The notes below the pieces were generated by a model. It ran no database searches and was not told where the DNA came from. It was given only the letters and a program-made list of their open reading frames with translations. 64,000 nucleotides of DNA from Trileptium ribeirensis (lineage: Eukaryota > Nematoda > Enoplea > Enoplida > Thoracostomopsidae), in NCBI GenBank assembly GCA_030248225.1, contig JASANE010020157.1, positions 1 through 64,000 on the forward strand, written 5' to 3'. Numbering within the stretch: position 1 is the stretch's first letter; each line of letters starts with the position of its first letter. Below, piece by piece: positions 33,801-47,000 of the stretch. The position numbers were made by a program, and so were the translations under genes.

Positions 33801-34887
33801 GAGCCATGTAGTTACCTATCTGAGAACGACTTTATTCAGTAACACAAAGGTGTAGTATATATTTTCCTTACTTTATGTTATATATTCGTACTTTTTAATA
33901 AAAATTAAGTTGAAATATGAAAGCAAGCGGAATATTGGGAACACGTACGTGCCTATTCAGCTCACTAAAGAATGCGTTTGTGGAATCTGATTCGGGTTCA
34001 TTTGTAAATCTATATTTATTCAACACCGTGTTCTCAAATTTTTCTTAGATTCAGTGCGCTCTGTTGGTGCAGCAATTCTTATGCCGCCTGGTACTCGAAC
34101 TAATAAACATAATCAATACGGGCTATTACAGAAACCAACCAAGCTGTACATCTTAAAAAGTTCATACCTCCAAAGTTTAAAATTACAAGAGTTCACTAAA
34201 ATGCAACACTATAGGCATAAAATATGAAAGGGACACTGCCGCGTCCTTATAATTAGGTACCCAATGTATCTTGGTAAGGCTACACAGAAAATCGTTATAG
34301 TTTTAGGTTTAATACATTTATTGTTACGTTAAATATATTTTGGCCTTGGCGTGTTACGTATTGTAATTCGTAAAGTTGAGCTTTTCTGCCGGTTTAAATG
34401 GAAAGACCTATTGTGTATATGTCAATTTTGAAAATCTTTTGAAAAAAATTTTCGGAATACAAATTCGCTGGCGACATTACGCATGCTGTGCCATAGTTTA
34501 GCCCAGTATGGTATGTCAAGGCCCATATATATAGTCATTTTTAGATATGCAGATACATATATTTGTATCGATACGTTTTAGCCACACCAAAGGAGTCTCT
34601 GGCTTTATATCCATGGATTGCAAGAACCGGACGCCGAAGCTCCTGTCTATTCGCGAGAGATAATCACTGCCAACATTAACGACCGATCAATCTTGCATCA
34701 GGACGCAAATATGCTAATTTGCTTGCAATCGCTCACATTAGCTCTGGATGAACGAGACTTCGACGCTGCAAAACGATGCCTTCACCACTTAACAAGCCGA
34801 AATGCTTACTGCCCCATTGTCTCACAAATTGTATCGGATTTGATTGCTTGGAAGGAAGGTGTAGCTGACAGTATTTTTGAAAGCTGA
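27820..34887 (+). CDS. HAP40: HAP40 (F8A1) homolog, three exons
   Basis: HAP40 is the TPR-like partner that binds and stabilises huntingtin. Exon 1 is 27820-28413 (ATG start, strong donor CAA|gtaaag), exon 2 ends at 30950 (ACG|gtaaat), exon 3 is 34582-34887 (acceptor gttttag, TGA stop). Matches to the family run in order: N-terminal helices (FENCCNQLLQLIPKF, YAGLTANLIATC, DELFRLAAENF), then LSTLDQPEHAYHFSVFA and LQLLSAIKWQIVLLVRLQRY in exon 2, FDVAVLSCLTLLRI at its end, and LTPHQRSLWLY and LICLQSLTLALDERDFDAA in exon 3. The junction of exons 2 and 3 is in phase. The start of exon 2 is uncertain: the strong acceptor at 30565 opens a frame that meets TAG at 30602, one base out of register with the conserved frame. 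A weaker splice pair (28403 to 30605) keeps the frame. Intron 1 holds repeats at 28470-28930, 29400-29560 and 29980-30490; intron 2 holds 31004-31967. Confidence 0.75.
28470..28930. repeat. GAGTCAAATTT-rich repeat in HAP40 intron 1
   Basis: TGAGTCAAATTT or its complement occurs near 28532, 28660, 28775, 28828 and 28870, in both orientations, along with AACTCAAAA stretches near both ends. This suggests a MITE with internal inverted copies. Exact ends were not resolved. Confidence 0.45.
29400..29560 (+). repeat. CTAAGCCTAAG-family repeat, copy 1
   Basis: Shares AATGCATGC.ATG..GTTCTCGATATACTAAGCC and the following TAGCCTAAGCTAAGG with inverted copy 2 (35690-35800) and with copy 3 (37085-37230). 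A G-rich/C-rich segment (GGGGGTCTGCCCCC) follows, as in copy 3. Confidence 0.65.
29980..30490. mobile_element. MITE with 27-bp terminal inverted repeats
   Basis: ATTCGGCGTTCACGTTATAA to TGTCCCC (29980-30006) is the reverse complement of 30464-30490 with one difference. The 511-bp element lies in HAP40 intron 1 and contains internal GTGTCGTACACAC-type repeats near 30095-30150. No coding capacity. I could not fix the target duplication. Confidence 0.75.
31004..31967. mobile_element. ~960-bp element with long inverted repeats
   Basis: The left end (ACAACGTAACAATGCTACGA, then TGTAACATGTGAAATACATATGT) matches the complement of the right end (ACAAGGTAACAATGGTACGA, then TGTAATATGTGAAATATATACATATGT). 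Homology goes on inward: ACACGTTTTAATGCAAA near 31110 pairs with TTTGCACTAAAACGTGT near 31837. No transposase seen. It lies in HAP40 intron 2. Confidence 0.75.
32160..33340. other. Intron sequence with scattered GAGCC words
   Basis: HAP40 intron 2. GAGCCGAGCCGAGC near 32174, GAGTCGAG near 32205 and 32230, GAGCCGAGCC near 33178 and GTCGAGTC near 33222 recall the repeat at 26408-26880, but units cannot be aligned cleanly. The several 60-85 codon open frames here have no recognisable domain. Confidence 0.35.
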
Positions 34888-35689
34888 AAACTTATAACGC
34901 CATCAACAGAGTCGCCTCTTTTCTACAGCTACTAACTAAAAAAGCTATATACAGCTATTCTGCTAAACAACTATTTGTTTTTGCTTATGACTTCTCGTAA
35001 GCCATCAACAATCAGTCTCATGACGTCAGGACGCAAATTGTATCAATACACTCATACAAAAACATGATATTTTATTTGAACAGTATATATACATGTATAC
35101 ACGTTAGTTCTAATTAGGATGTCTGTGCAAACTAGCAAATGTATTCGTAAGATAGCCCCGTGTGAAAATACAATAACCAAACATTGATCTCGCTGCACAC
35201 CAGTGTTGACTAACGCTGTTGAAATCTATATATTATCCTGGCCGTTTTACACCGTTAACGTTCAGATAAAGCCGCCGGCGGATGAACAAATTTTCCCGAT
35301 CACCGTCGATTCACCACTGTCCTCTGTTCCAATAGACTGCAACAACTGGCAGTTTACAACACTTCATTAAGTCCGCTTTAGCTAGCATACGTTTAGCTGT
35401 AGGATATGCCATTATAGCAGTAAAGCACACGATACGCTGTACAAAACGTTGTTTATGCCAAATGAAGCCAATTTCCAAACATTAGCTGAGGTTGCTGTCT
35501 ACTGATATAAAATTCGTATCGTTAGTAAGAGATTATTGGTCGTCAAAAGGCACCATAGGCCATTAGTCGGGTACCGATGGATTTCTAAGCAGGCCATTGC
35601 ACACATGTTTTAGGGTCGTACAAAACGAGTTAAATGGCTTAAAAGGCTTGAGGTATATTGAATTTGCCGGACTTTTAAGGACATTTTCC

Positions 35690-35800
35690 CGATTTAAGCT
35701 TAGGTTTAGTACAGGGCTCATATAGAGATCTTAGTTTAGGCTAAGACTAAGGCTTAGTATATCGAGAACGGCATAGCATGCATTTCACTTCAGCCCCTAA
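35690..35800 (-). repeat. CTAAGCCTAAG-family repeat, copy 2 (inverted)
   Basis: On the minus strand it reads AATGCATGCTATGCCGTTCTCGATATACTAAGCCTTAG, the same core as 29410-29450. Confidence 0.65.
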
Positions 35801-36543
35801 TGGTTACATTGGCCGCTTGGACTATAAAATTTTCAGTTCGTTGCCTATCGTTGGTACTAAAATGATCATTTTATAGCATTTATAAAAATTATTAGTGATG
35901 TCCGTGAACCGATACGTATCAACTTTAAAATTTACAGGTTCGTACCGCTCCAAGTAAATCGCTGGTCCGGTCCAGACCACTGAACATTTTCTGACCACAA
36001 CTCTAAATTCACAAACAATTTTTTCCGAAATTAAACTCAAAGTCGCTGTTCAATTCCTTGACACGTGTTACGATTACATTTCTCTAACCAGACGTAAAAG
36101 TCAAAACTGCCCCTACAAATCAGCAAATTTGGTAAACTGTTAGACAAAAAAAATTGTTTGTTACCTCAAAATAGATTTTTCACTTAGCTGTGTCGGACGA
36201 CACTGATAGATAAATTTGCACAGGTTGCATCACTAATTGTAACTATTGTTTACAGCATTTATAACAATTTATTATAGCATTGTAAATTTCATAGTTTACC
36301 TCAAAATAGCATAATTTGTTTTCAGATTTTGCACCCCCTGCCTGCTCCAAGTCGCATGGGGCTTCCACTGAGACATTACAACAAAAATCCAAGAAACGTT
36401 TTGAGAGCCGAATCACTCACATGACAAAGGCTGAAGGATATAGCGAAACTTTTTCTTTTTAAGAAGCAACCAACCGTATCTTGGCGCTTCAACTGCTTAC
36501 CAGATCGTACCCGGGAATTCTAAAAATCATATGGCCAAAGTAA

Positions 36544-37070
36544 TGCGTGAGTAAACTTAAGGTGACCCCGCCACCCTTTTTATTTTGTAATTTTGCATTA
36601 AAATTGTTTAAGGAACGCTATTTAGTCAATTAAAATTCGGTGCAAAGCTGTTAGCCAACACACTGCTAGCGATTGCAAACTAGCCATTTTGTGTTCACAA
36701 AAATTCAATTAAACTTGCCCACATTTTTGAGAACGGACATTTGTCAGATTTGAGTCAAACCGGTTTTGTTCGCGAACACCAACAGCTAGGACGATTTGCT
36801 TGTGAAGTCACTTTTACATTAAATTTGTTCGTGAACACTGAACAACTTTACGCGATTGGACATTAGGGAACCGAATTTCTGCAAATTGAAAACGCCGAAA
36901 TTCAGTGGACACACGGTATAGTTTCTGGCGCTTGGATTTAATTTTGCCGATTTTCGGTCAGCGAAAACCCGAATGAAATCCAGCCTTTTTCCGTAACAAG
37001 GGCTTGCGATTCGATATCGGTTATTATAAAATAGGATGGTTGTCGGGATCATTTTAATTTTACTCACGCA
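36544..37070. mobile_element. TTCGCGAACA-rich MITE, copy 3 (TAA TSD)
   Basis: A 527-bp element between TAA at 36541-36543 and 37071-37073. The ends are TGCGTGAGTAAACTTAAGGTGACC and the complement of TGCGTGAGTAAAATTAAAATGATCC. GTTCGCGAACA is at 36768 and GTTCGTGAACA near 36829. It is shorter than copies 1 and 2 but has the same ends. Confidence 0.8.
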
Positions 37071-37084
37071 TAACAGTGAAAGAC

Positions 37085-37230
37085 ATAAATAAAATGCAGG
37101 CCATGTCGTTCTCCATATACTAAGCCTTAGCCTAAGCTAAAGACCTTAAATAATATCTACATTGAGCCTAAATGGGCGGGCTGCCGCCCCTGAACCCCCT
37201 CGCGCTAATGTGTTTTTTTCTAACATTATA
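37085..37230 (+). repeat. CTAAGCCTAAG-family repeat, copy 3
   Basis: AAATGCAGGCCATGTCGTTC, then TCCATATACTAAGCC and TAGCCTAAGCTAAAG, followed by GGGCGGGCTGCCGCCC and TGAACCCC, matching copy 1 in order. It starts within about 15 bp of MITE copy 3. Confidence 0.65.
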
Positions 37231-38080
37231 ACGCAACGCCTTTGGTGGTTACTTGGGCCAATCATGTAAACAGTGAGAATTACCGAATTAATATATGCTA
37301 CAGCAATTCTATGGTCATATGTTCAAACTCGTACAAATTAATGACATTTTCAAACTACTATTGAACCAGCGTATGTGAATTATAGAACAAGGTACAAAAA
37401 TTTACACCATAGAAATATCTGGATACGATTTATTTCTTAGATAAAGTTGATAATTATTTATACTTTTTAATGAATTGGGAAATGCATGAGCAAAACACTC
37501 AATAAATTCGAGAACATTTCGACAGAATTCCCGCATATTGAATATTTTAAGTCAAATTACGGGATTCTCCCGATACACGTAGATATATACATATAACAAT
37601 ATCTATACGTTGGAAAATAGAGTTATGTTAAAATAAATAAACCATTCTGAACAGGAAATCAGTTACAATTAGTAAATTATAATCACAACCAAACGTAAAA
37701 ACAGTCACGGACAAAAGCAAGTGCGAAAAAACTGAGTCAATCCGGGTATCCGTTCATCCACGTCTGCATTTAATTTTCTCCGTGACTACTGTACTTTTAC
37801 CAGCCCTGACCCCGGAATCACATCATACACCAGGGCCAAATTAGTGACAAACTCATCCGAAAGCACCCGGAGCCAACTGCAACAAAGAACGAATATTATC
37901 TTCCTTTAATGGTGCTCTCAGGAGTAGTGGATACATTGGAGAAGTGATAGCTGAAACACTTTGACGAAGGCATGAATGCTTGTGTTCCCATAAACATAGC
38001 CACACCGCGGTAAATGTTAGCAACGAGAGTTGCTGGTGCTGAATGGGAAAAAACGGAGTCAAACGATCTAAACATCAGAA

Positions 38081-41000
38081 TCACAGCCGTTTCTTAATTA
38101 ATTTTTCCAGCTTTTTAATCCTCGAATCATGCACAATTGCCGTTTCCGGTGGCAAAAACGAATTAAGGAACGGCGCAACCGGTGAAGGCGACATTAGATT
38201 AGGATGCGCGCCTGCGGTACCGCTTTGTTCTCCGCCGTAGTCCTTGTGTGAGGTCGTAGTACCTACCGCTCCGCCAGGACTGTAGCGTTGACCAGCAGCG
38301 TTGCCAACTGCTTGCTGCCTGTCTTCTCCATGCTCTGACGTATTCCGGAGACGGTCTGACCTAGCACCGGCAGCCGTAGTCACTGCAATAGTTTTTGCCT
38401 GATAAAATTCAATCAAAGCTGACTGTTCCAATCGTCTCAGGCCACGTAGCTCCAAAATTTGCTGAAAATCGTGCGGCGTTCCATCAGGCAGCAAACGCAA
38501 AAAGCTAGCGACAAATTCTTCAGGTTTCTCATCTGTCGACATGACCAGCTATTAAGTAACAATAATAGCAATCAATAATAATAATAAACACAAAAAAATT
38601 AAAAATATAATAAATAAGCAACATAACATAAACTGCCTGTTTCCGCCTGCAAATACTGATAATGTGCACAAATCCGAATCTCCCGAAAGACTTTTATATG
38701 AGCTCCATTTATTTACTGTTAGCTAAGAACAGGCAAAACCTAATCATCTCAGTAAAAACAATTATTATTATAACGTAAAAGCTTCAATTAATCCTCCCAC
38801 CAGAACATTAGTCGGAACGTCATGAAATTTATCGTGAAAAGGAGTTTTTTGGTAAAGTGTTTGGAGTATATTGGCTTAACTATTTCACTGTCTGAATGTC
38901 ATCTCACACACTGCTTAGTTTATGTTCAATTCGGTGAAGGGTTTATTCAGATACCGTTTGTCAGTTCGAAAAATATTTTTGTTTGTGTGACGTATAGGTA
39001 AGCGTGACACTGACTAAAATATTTTTTCGGATAGTAAAAAGTTATATGAAAAAACTCAGCGCGATCCGTGTTTGCGGGCGCAGCCATATACCACTCATGA
39101 AAAATATCTCTGAGAGAGTTGTTTAATTAGCAGCTTTGAAATAGTTTTTCGAAGCAAAATAAACAGAAACGAATTTCTATCCAAGTGCTTGATGCTTTGT
39201 TTGTAAAATCGAGTCACCGAAGCTCCTTCTTGAGACCTAAACTAAATTGGCTGAGCTGATATTTTCGTGGCAAAAACCAAAAAAATCACTTCTTTTCACA
39301 TCTACAGCTACTAAGCACGCTAAAAAAATTTATTTCTACTTATCGCGTCAGATATAATTTTGCCCTATCAAGACGTCAGGATCTTCCGCCCTAGTGTATA
39401 ATACCAACTCTCCCTTCGCACAACGGTATATTAGCTTTACTTTCGTCTCTCTAAGACTAAGCTTAAGCTTAGCCTGATATAGCGGCTTAAAACTTGACAT
39501 GATCTGGATTTCCGGTAACTACTAGGCTGTTGCTTGCAAAAAATTTCCACAGCTGGTACATTATGGCTAGCCATCAATACAGCAAAAGTTACATACACAA
39601 GTTACCTTTAACTGCATTTCAACTTTGGTCATACCCTTCATCACCAACTTTGTATAGTTCGTCGGCGGCTTGCGTTGAGTCGACGATTCGACATTGGGCA
39701 AATTGAGGAGCTCCGTTTTTAGGGCATGCGTATCGAGAAGGAGCTGCTCGGCGCCGGCAACCGAAATCGGCTTACATTTGTACAAAGCGGCGATGAATTT
39801 TGTAATAAACGTTGTTGCAAATTTTGTGCAATACTGAATGTAGTATTTCCGCGCAGCGAAGAGATAGTCGCGAACGCGCGGCACAACTTTCCGAATGTGA
39901 CCTTTTACCGAAACGACATAGCTACTTTCGTCGCCCACGCCTTCGACGCTTGACCACTGCAAACAAAAAATTGAACAGACATCCACTAGTCATACTGTTA
40001 GCTTGCTAATACAGGGCTTTGCGCAAACCCAAGGCTTCCGGAATAGTGGAAAGTGCAAACGGCCTTTATTTGGCCAAATGTGACTCGATTGGCAATCTCC
40101 CCTCTCCCTAGAAACGACCTCTTCACCGGTCCATTTCTGGCTCCAAAATTTTTTGTTATGATAAAGAAAAATCCAGAAATATCGGCGGGTATTACAGAAT
40201 AGTAAGTAGTCATTTTGATGCCAAATTATCAAAAATGCAGCGGTGGCAGTCCATCGACATGATAACTTAAATTGATTCCGACCTGTTTCCAACCGTGTAA
40301 AATGCGGTTTTTGGTTACACTAAAATTGCCTGCTACCCTTATTTGTCTTCTCCTTTCAGAGGGTCGCAACCGATCCCTGATTTACGACCCCTATTTCTAC
40401 TAGCCCCCCCCCAAAAAAAACCCAATTTCGACATATTTAGTTTCGTCTCGCACACCTTCCAAGGTTGATTGTTGTGAAAAAAACGAAAAATCTTTCAGAA
40501 ATCATCCCGCTGAATAACTATAATACGGACTTTACATAACTACCGGGATCGCGTCAATGTTATCAGAAACTGTTTCACTAAATTTTATGCTAAATTCAAC
40601 CATAATTAACTTAAGTACTACATCTTCAGGAGCCGGTTTCAGTTTCATTCGCAATTTATAAGAGTTGATTGGCCTATTCAATATGCGGCAACATTTTTGA
40701 CCGCGCGTCCTGAATACTTTCCAAAACAATCCAAATATTTTTCTGAATCATATTTTATTAATAACATCCTTGTTAAGTTAAGCACGAAGCACTACTCCCT
40801 ACCTTTGTAAATGCAGACTTCATTCGCAACCTATACGAATTGTCGGCCGACAGGCCTATTAATGATGCAGCAATATTTTTCGTCCGCGCGTCCTTTTTCC
40901 AATATTTTCCAAAATAATCGAATTATTTTTCTAAATATATGCGAGCTCATTCCACTCGCGAGCGAGTGGAACGATAATTTTCAATTTTGGCTGTGGAGGG

Positions 41001-44000
41001 GGGTTGAGGAGGTCCTGTCTGTGTGTGTCTGTCGCACCTGGATCTTGATAACGGTTGGGCGGAGTTTGATGCAAGCATAGCTCATTCGAACCGCAATGGT
41101 CGATTTAGGTGTAGTGACAGAGCCCGATTTTTGAATTTTTTGCCGTGGGAAAAGTTATGGGGCAAAATGACGTCATTTTGGCCCATTTTTCGGGCATCCC
41201 CTCCAGTTTTTGCGATTTATCTCAATAAGTACATGGGATATCCGCAAACTAATAGGCCTATTCCATGTAGCTTTACGAGGGCTTTCCAATGATATATAAC
41301 AAGTTTTTCAACTACTTCCCAATCTGGAGTCTATAAGCTTATAGTTGGCGCCAAATTTCATATTTGGTAAAAAGTCGTGGGAAATGCACTTAATTGTGTG
41401 TGATAATTGTTGGTTTTAGTGTCGGATATTGGGTTTTCTGGGCCAAAAAGCTGATTGCGAGTGTCAAAAATATTGTGTGGCAAATATTTTTCACACTTCT
41501 GCTTCATACTTGGTATGAAAAATGAGATTTTTCTCAAGTTGCGGTTTGAATTCTTTAAAGTTCTTGTCACGGTCAATTTAGGGTTTTATTGAATTATTAA
41601 ATTGTTAGTTCAATGTTTTTGTACTCATCTATGATGTTTTGTCTACTGAATACGGTGGCTATCAAAAGAGGCGGGCGTAACTATGACTCATCACTCACGG
41701 TTTATATAATGCTGCACCTGCGTACTGTGTGTAGGCTTTGTTTGTGTGTGCTTTCTACAACAGACTTCAGGGAATTGTTCTCACCACTCGAATTCTGGCT
41801 CGCAAGCGAGCTTCACTAATATAAATAACATCCTAGCCTAGTTACGGCGTTACGGAGCACCACTCGCCACCTTTGTAAACGCATGTTGACAATATAACTC
41901 CAAGCGCTAAAACTAAAATAATTATCAAATATTGCCAAACTGCAACCATACGTCGAACGCATCATGTTTGCTCACCTGCTTCTTACTCATGGCGCAAAGT
42001 GCAGGCTCACAGTATGCCTCGAGATCTTGCACTAGCAACGTAACACAGCTGGTGATCACTTGATAGAATACTTCTTGTTCCGAAGACATGTCAAGCTAAA
42101 ATTATGATAATTATAATACTATAACGGCAATAAATCATTATATGGCTTGGCCTATCTCAAGCCTATGATACATTCTGATGACCAAACATGCCTAAACATT
42201 AAGGTATTTTAACCATGGCCCATGGAATTTATCTCTATTCACTGTACGAAGATATTACGTTCAACTTAGTGCAGTGGTTCATAATAAAGTAAGTGAAATA
42301 AGGAGAACACTTTGATCCAGCCATTGACAAACAATGTTCAAAGAACTTACTGTTTCCTTATGTTCGTCGCCTAATTTTTCGACAAGTTTATTTTGAAGCT
42401 GCTTCGTCGTTTCAGCACAATATTCGGCGGTAACAAGGATACAACAAACCCGATACTGTTCATCGACGTTCAATCTGAAAATGAAAAACAAACATACACA
42501 GTCCAGAGTTAATACAGGGTTCAGGCTTTATCGAGTTCCAGATGACCAGGATATTTTGGGCTATATGTCAAGACATATCTAACTCCATTTCCAGGATCTC
42601 ACAATTTGTAATCGATGCAGCAAAGAGCAATACTGCGAACTGCTGCCATCATGGCACTACGATTGTTAGTAGGAAGTATTTGAAGCACTGTATCAATGTA
42701 TCGAATCGAGTTCTGCTGATTATTTGAAAAATAATCTATTGCGGAATATAACTGTTTTATAACTCTTTTATCATCGGGCATCTCAGTTGGCACAGCGCTT
42801 GCTTCTGCATCGAAATTCCGGTATTCATGGGTTTGAATCCTACCTAAAACCAACTTTCAGCGGCTGGTTTTCATGTTCCTTCGTCTTCAAATTCCTACCG
42901 CTAGGCCGAAATAAGAAATTGATTACCTTAACATGGAGGTCACACCGGAATGTCGCATTTTACTGCCGCCTTACCGAACCCAATAAGAGAAATACTATGC
43001 CCTACTCCAAGTCACTGTCGAATTGTGTACTTATGTGTTAATATTTTGTCTATAATTTCAGACATGAGTTCCATTTTCAAACGAATACATCGGAAAGCAG
43101 TTCCTCATGCAAGTATGAGTGCACAGTGAAACTGTTATTTAGATGTGATAAAGTGTCAGATTTTCAAGCTCTGGCTCAGTTCTACCTGAATCATGTGCTG
43201 CTCTGCTTTTGATATAGTTACAGTACCCAGCAAAAATGACTGAGGTTCGCTCAAAATCTTTTTTTCGTCGGCTCGGCTCCTAAAGGCTTTTACAAATAAA
43301 AGGTTGCGATAATGTTAAAGAAAACATAACATACAAATCAACGAAGGAACTATATATATATTGTTGCTTTAGGAGCCGAGCCGAGGAAATGAGTGAGTTT
43401 TTGCTGTTGGTTGACTATTGTGTTGTGCATCGGTTGCTGTTTCATAGAATACCTTTCCGACCTCAGCTTCTCCGCCTACACAATGTCGGACTCTCACAGA
43501 CATATCTTAGGCTCGGCTCCTCATGCATCATGGCAGTCTCGTATCGGCGCTCGCCTCTAACATATCTTAATTTCACAAAACAGATATGCTCCGTAATATA
43601 GTCGTATTGAAGCAGCGCAGCCGTGCCTCAACGCAAAAGAGATAAAGTAATACCTCGCAAAGCAAGCCGAAACGGAGCGAGTATGGCTAGTCTGCGTTTA
43701 ATGACAATTTCGTCGTTCCAAATTCAGGTCCCTGAGCCCATTTAACGCCCCGCGATAGCAATTATACACCGGTATTACTTTCATGACGACGCTACGGTCA
43801 CATTAGTCATACACCCAAGCAGTATAACTTCTTATTTTTTCTTAGGATAACCAAAAAGCTGGAAACTTTTGATGTTTATACATCACAAATTTTAAGAAAA
43901 ATTAAATTTTGGACGGTAATTTTTAGGTCGCAGGACCACAACACTTGACTTTTTTGTGCTAACTACGCAAATGTATATGAACTTTCATCGTATTCAGGTA

Positions 44001-47000
44001 CAACGACAACCTATAAACATATTCTAATGGTCTACATACAAATATTGAAGAAGTGGCTAAATCTCCCTACTTTAGGTGCAACAATTTAACCAAATTTTGT
44101 GTCCTGCAGGGTTAATTGCCCACACAATTTGAGGTTAAAACAACGAGAACAACGGGTTTAGTAACCCTATAATCATATCGCTCACCCACAGAGAAAAAAA
44201 ACTTATTCTTCAAATATCTTGAATATTTCACTTTTGAGGGTATATTTGAAATTGTCTCATAGCTCCAAAACGACACCTCTGGCAAAAAATGCAAAACAGC
44301 AAAGTTGAAGATCTCTATCAAATCATTTTCGAAAGGTATAGGTCTTCATTTTTCGATGCGAAGCCTGTTGCGCGAGGTATGAGAACCGAAATACTGGCAC
44401 CCGTATGATCTGATTTCGCAAACACTTAAAGCCTGGTTTTGCCATTTTAACCCAGGAGATGGAGTAGGAACTCTTACCGTTCAATTAAAGGTTATATCGT
44501 CATTACTTTTGCCATTGAACGAAAAATTCTGTCGAAATCCGGAGATGAGAAATTATAAATGACGCCCACAGACAAAAGAAATTTTTTACGATCTGTCTCG
44601 TAACGATCTCAGTCGAAACTTCGCTTTCTCCGTTTCAATTATCGTTTCGTAAACGAACCAGACATAACTAAATTTTGTCCAACAGTAGTGCGCAATAGCA
44701 GTCTCCTAAAACAATCATGACCCGAAATCGACCGAAATTGCAACCAATAGGAATCACGTTCAATTTTTGGAAAATCTGCAAAATGGAAAATTTTGGACAA
44801 AACGCTTTTAAACATAATGCAGTCGCCAAAATGGCCGTGGACCAGAGTATAAGTGGAAACCCTGTGGTTAACCTGTCATTTGACAAATTTTGTTCGTAAT
44901 AAATTTTTTAATCATGCATCCAGTCGCTAAAATCACCCCTGGACTAAGCTACGAAAGTCAAATCCTGTTGGTTCATTTACATTTTTTTCAAAGGAATACG
45001 TAACCATTTTTAATAATGCATTCAGTCGCTAAAATAACTCTGGACTACGTTAGGGAAACCTCCTGAAGTACTACAGAGATATTTTGTTACATTGAGGACA
45101 TACTTGACATAAGTTATAACTAGAAAGCTTATGCTAATGTTTAGTTTTCCGTTATAAAACGGAAAAAACAGAGACTTGGAGCTGATTTTTGTTAAGCCAT
45201 CCTTTCTACATTTCAAGCTAAACTCGGGCATCTAAAACCATATTTCCTTCATTTGAGTCACATTTCCTTCACATTTATAGCAGCTCCCAAAACAAATAAA
45301 TAGAGCAAACGGGTATTTATATTTTTAGGTTTTAAAATTACAATTTTGATAATTTGTGAAAGAAACAATAGTATATACCAAAGGAGTAAAATGCCTCATA
45401 CTGTTAACTCAGACCTAAAAATGATAACTTTTAATACTCTGTGATGCCTATAACATAACCCGAACACACCGTTGCCCACAAAAATGCCTATTTTTCGCCA
45501 ATCTAGATCACTTTGCATGTAATCGGTGATGCCTATAACATAACCCGAACACACAGTTTCCCACAAAAAATACCTATTTTTCGCCAATCTAGATCACTTT
45601 ACATGTAACCTGTGATGCCTATAACATAACCCGAACACACAGTTTCCCACAAAAAATACCTATTTTTCGCCAATCTAGATCACTTTGCATGTAATCTGTG
45701 ATGCCTATAACATAACCCGAACACACCGTTTCCCACAAAAAATACCTATTTTTCGCTAATCTAGATCACTTTGCATGTAATCTGTGATGCCTATAACATA
45801 ACCCGAACACACCGTTGCCCACAAAAAATACCTATTTTTCGCTAATCTAGATCACTTTGCATGTAATCTGTGATGCCTATAACATAACCCGAACACACCG
45901 TTGCCCACAAAAAATACCTATTTTTCGCTAATCTAGATCACTTTGCATGTAATCTGTGATGCCTATAACATAACCCGAACACACCGTTGCCCACAAAAAA
46001 ATACCTATTTTTCGCGAATCTAGATCACTTTGCATGACATAGTACGTAAATTAATCACGAAACAAAAATCATTTCTACTGCCAATTTTACGCATATAATA
46101 CATTCATAATCTGCGATGTGTATAGCGTATTCCAAGCACACCCTTCCCAATTAAAATACCCATTTTTTACAAAATCAGGCCACTTTGCACGACACTCAAT
46201 ATATAAAATATTGATGCCAAAAAAGCTAAAATAGATTAGCGTGTTTTCATTTTTAAGTTATTTTGTTTAATCACCTGTAACAAACTGTACTTGATATATA
46301 TATCGCCCTAAAACCACGTGAACCCTGAATGCATTCAAAATTATAAAACCTTGCCTATCCTAAGACCATCGAGAACAACTGACAATGCCTCAAGTATTTG
46401 CAATAATACTCAAAAAATTTTTGTGACAAACCCAACGGCCCAAGTTGTGATGCCTGAATGCGCTAAAAGTGAAGTTAAAATAAATAATAAACGAACGACT
46501 CTTACCTCGGAATGTCGCCTTCTTTGAGCAAACTTTGTATTATACCAGTCGACGCGCTTGAAGAAGCTATGCTAATTTTCGGCAAAAAATCTGTCAGGCA
46601 TCTGAAAAAACACACAATATATCAAGCAGTATACATTTAGGGTACATAATCGCCAGCAAATGATGCTATTCGTCAAATGTCCCCGTCGACATAACAAATA
46701 TGCAAATATGTTCCAAGCGGCTCAGAGAATGAAATATTGCGCTTTTGAGAACTAATTACAAAAAACTGGCTTCTATTATATATAACGTAAGTTAGTAAAA
46801 ACAGATGTTTTCGAAAAAATACGGCTCAAGACGTAGACCACAATATTTAGTTCTATCTGAAATAAAAACAAGTAATTGATAATAGTTTACAAACGACATA
46901 AAGAATGCACCGAATGAGATCAATTATTATTCTTAATAGTATGGAATCACATTTTTTGCAGTATTTGAAAAGTCCTTCGCTTGAGTTTATTAAATCTCGT

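Larger units (their letters stand above)
34888..38080. other. Region between convergent HAP40 and VPS53
   Basis: About 3.2 kb between the two stop codons, so it must hold both 3' ends. It contains the inverted copy 2 of the CTAAGCC repeat, MITE copy 3 and CTAAGCC copy 3. No further gene was found. Confidence 0.6.

Noticed and set aside
34618..34887. A separate small gene beginning at 34618
   Set aside because: The frame joins in phase with exon 2 of the HAP40 homolog from an acceptor at 34581 and holds its C-terminal helices, so it is exon 3.
42599..42853. Minus-strand 84-codon frame as an extra VPS53 exon
   Set aside because: Exons 5 and 6 already join in phase without it, it has no match to VPS53, and it partly overlaps the tRNA-like sequence.
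45436..46033. Two overlapping repeats of a possible small protein
   Set aside because: The open frame only follows the 86-bp satellite, which has a period that is not a multiple of three; the frame breaks between units.
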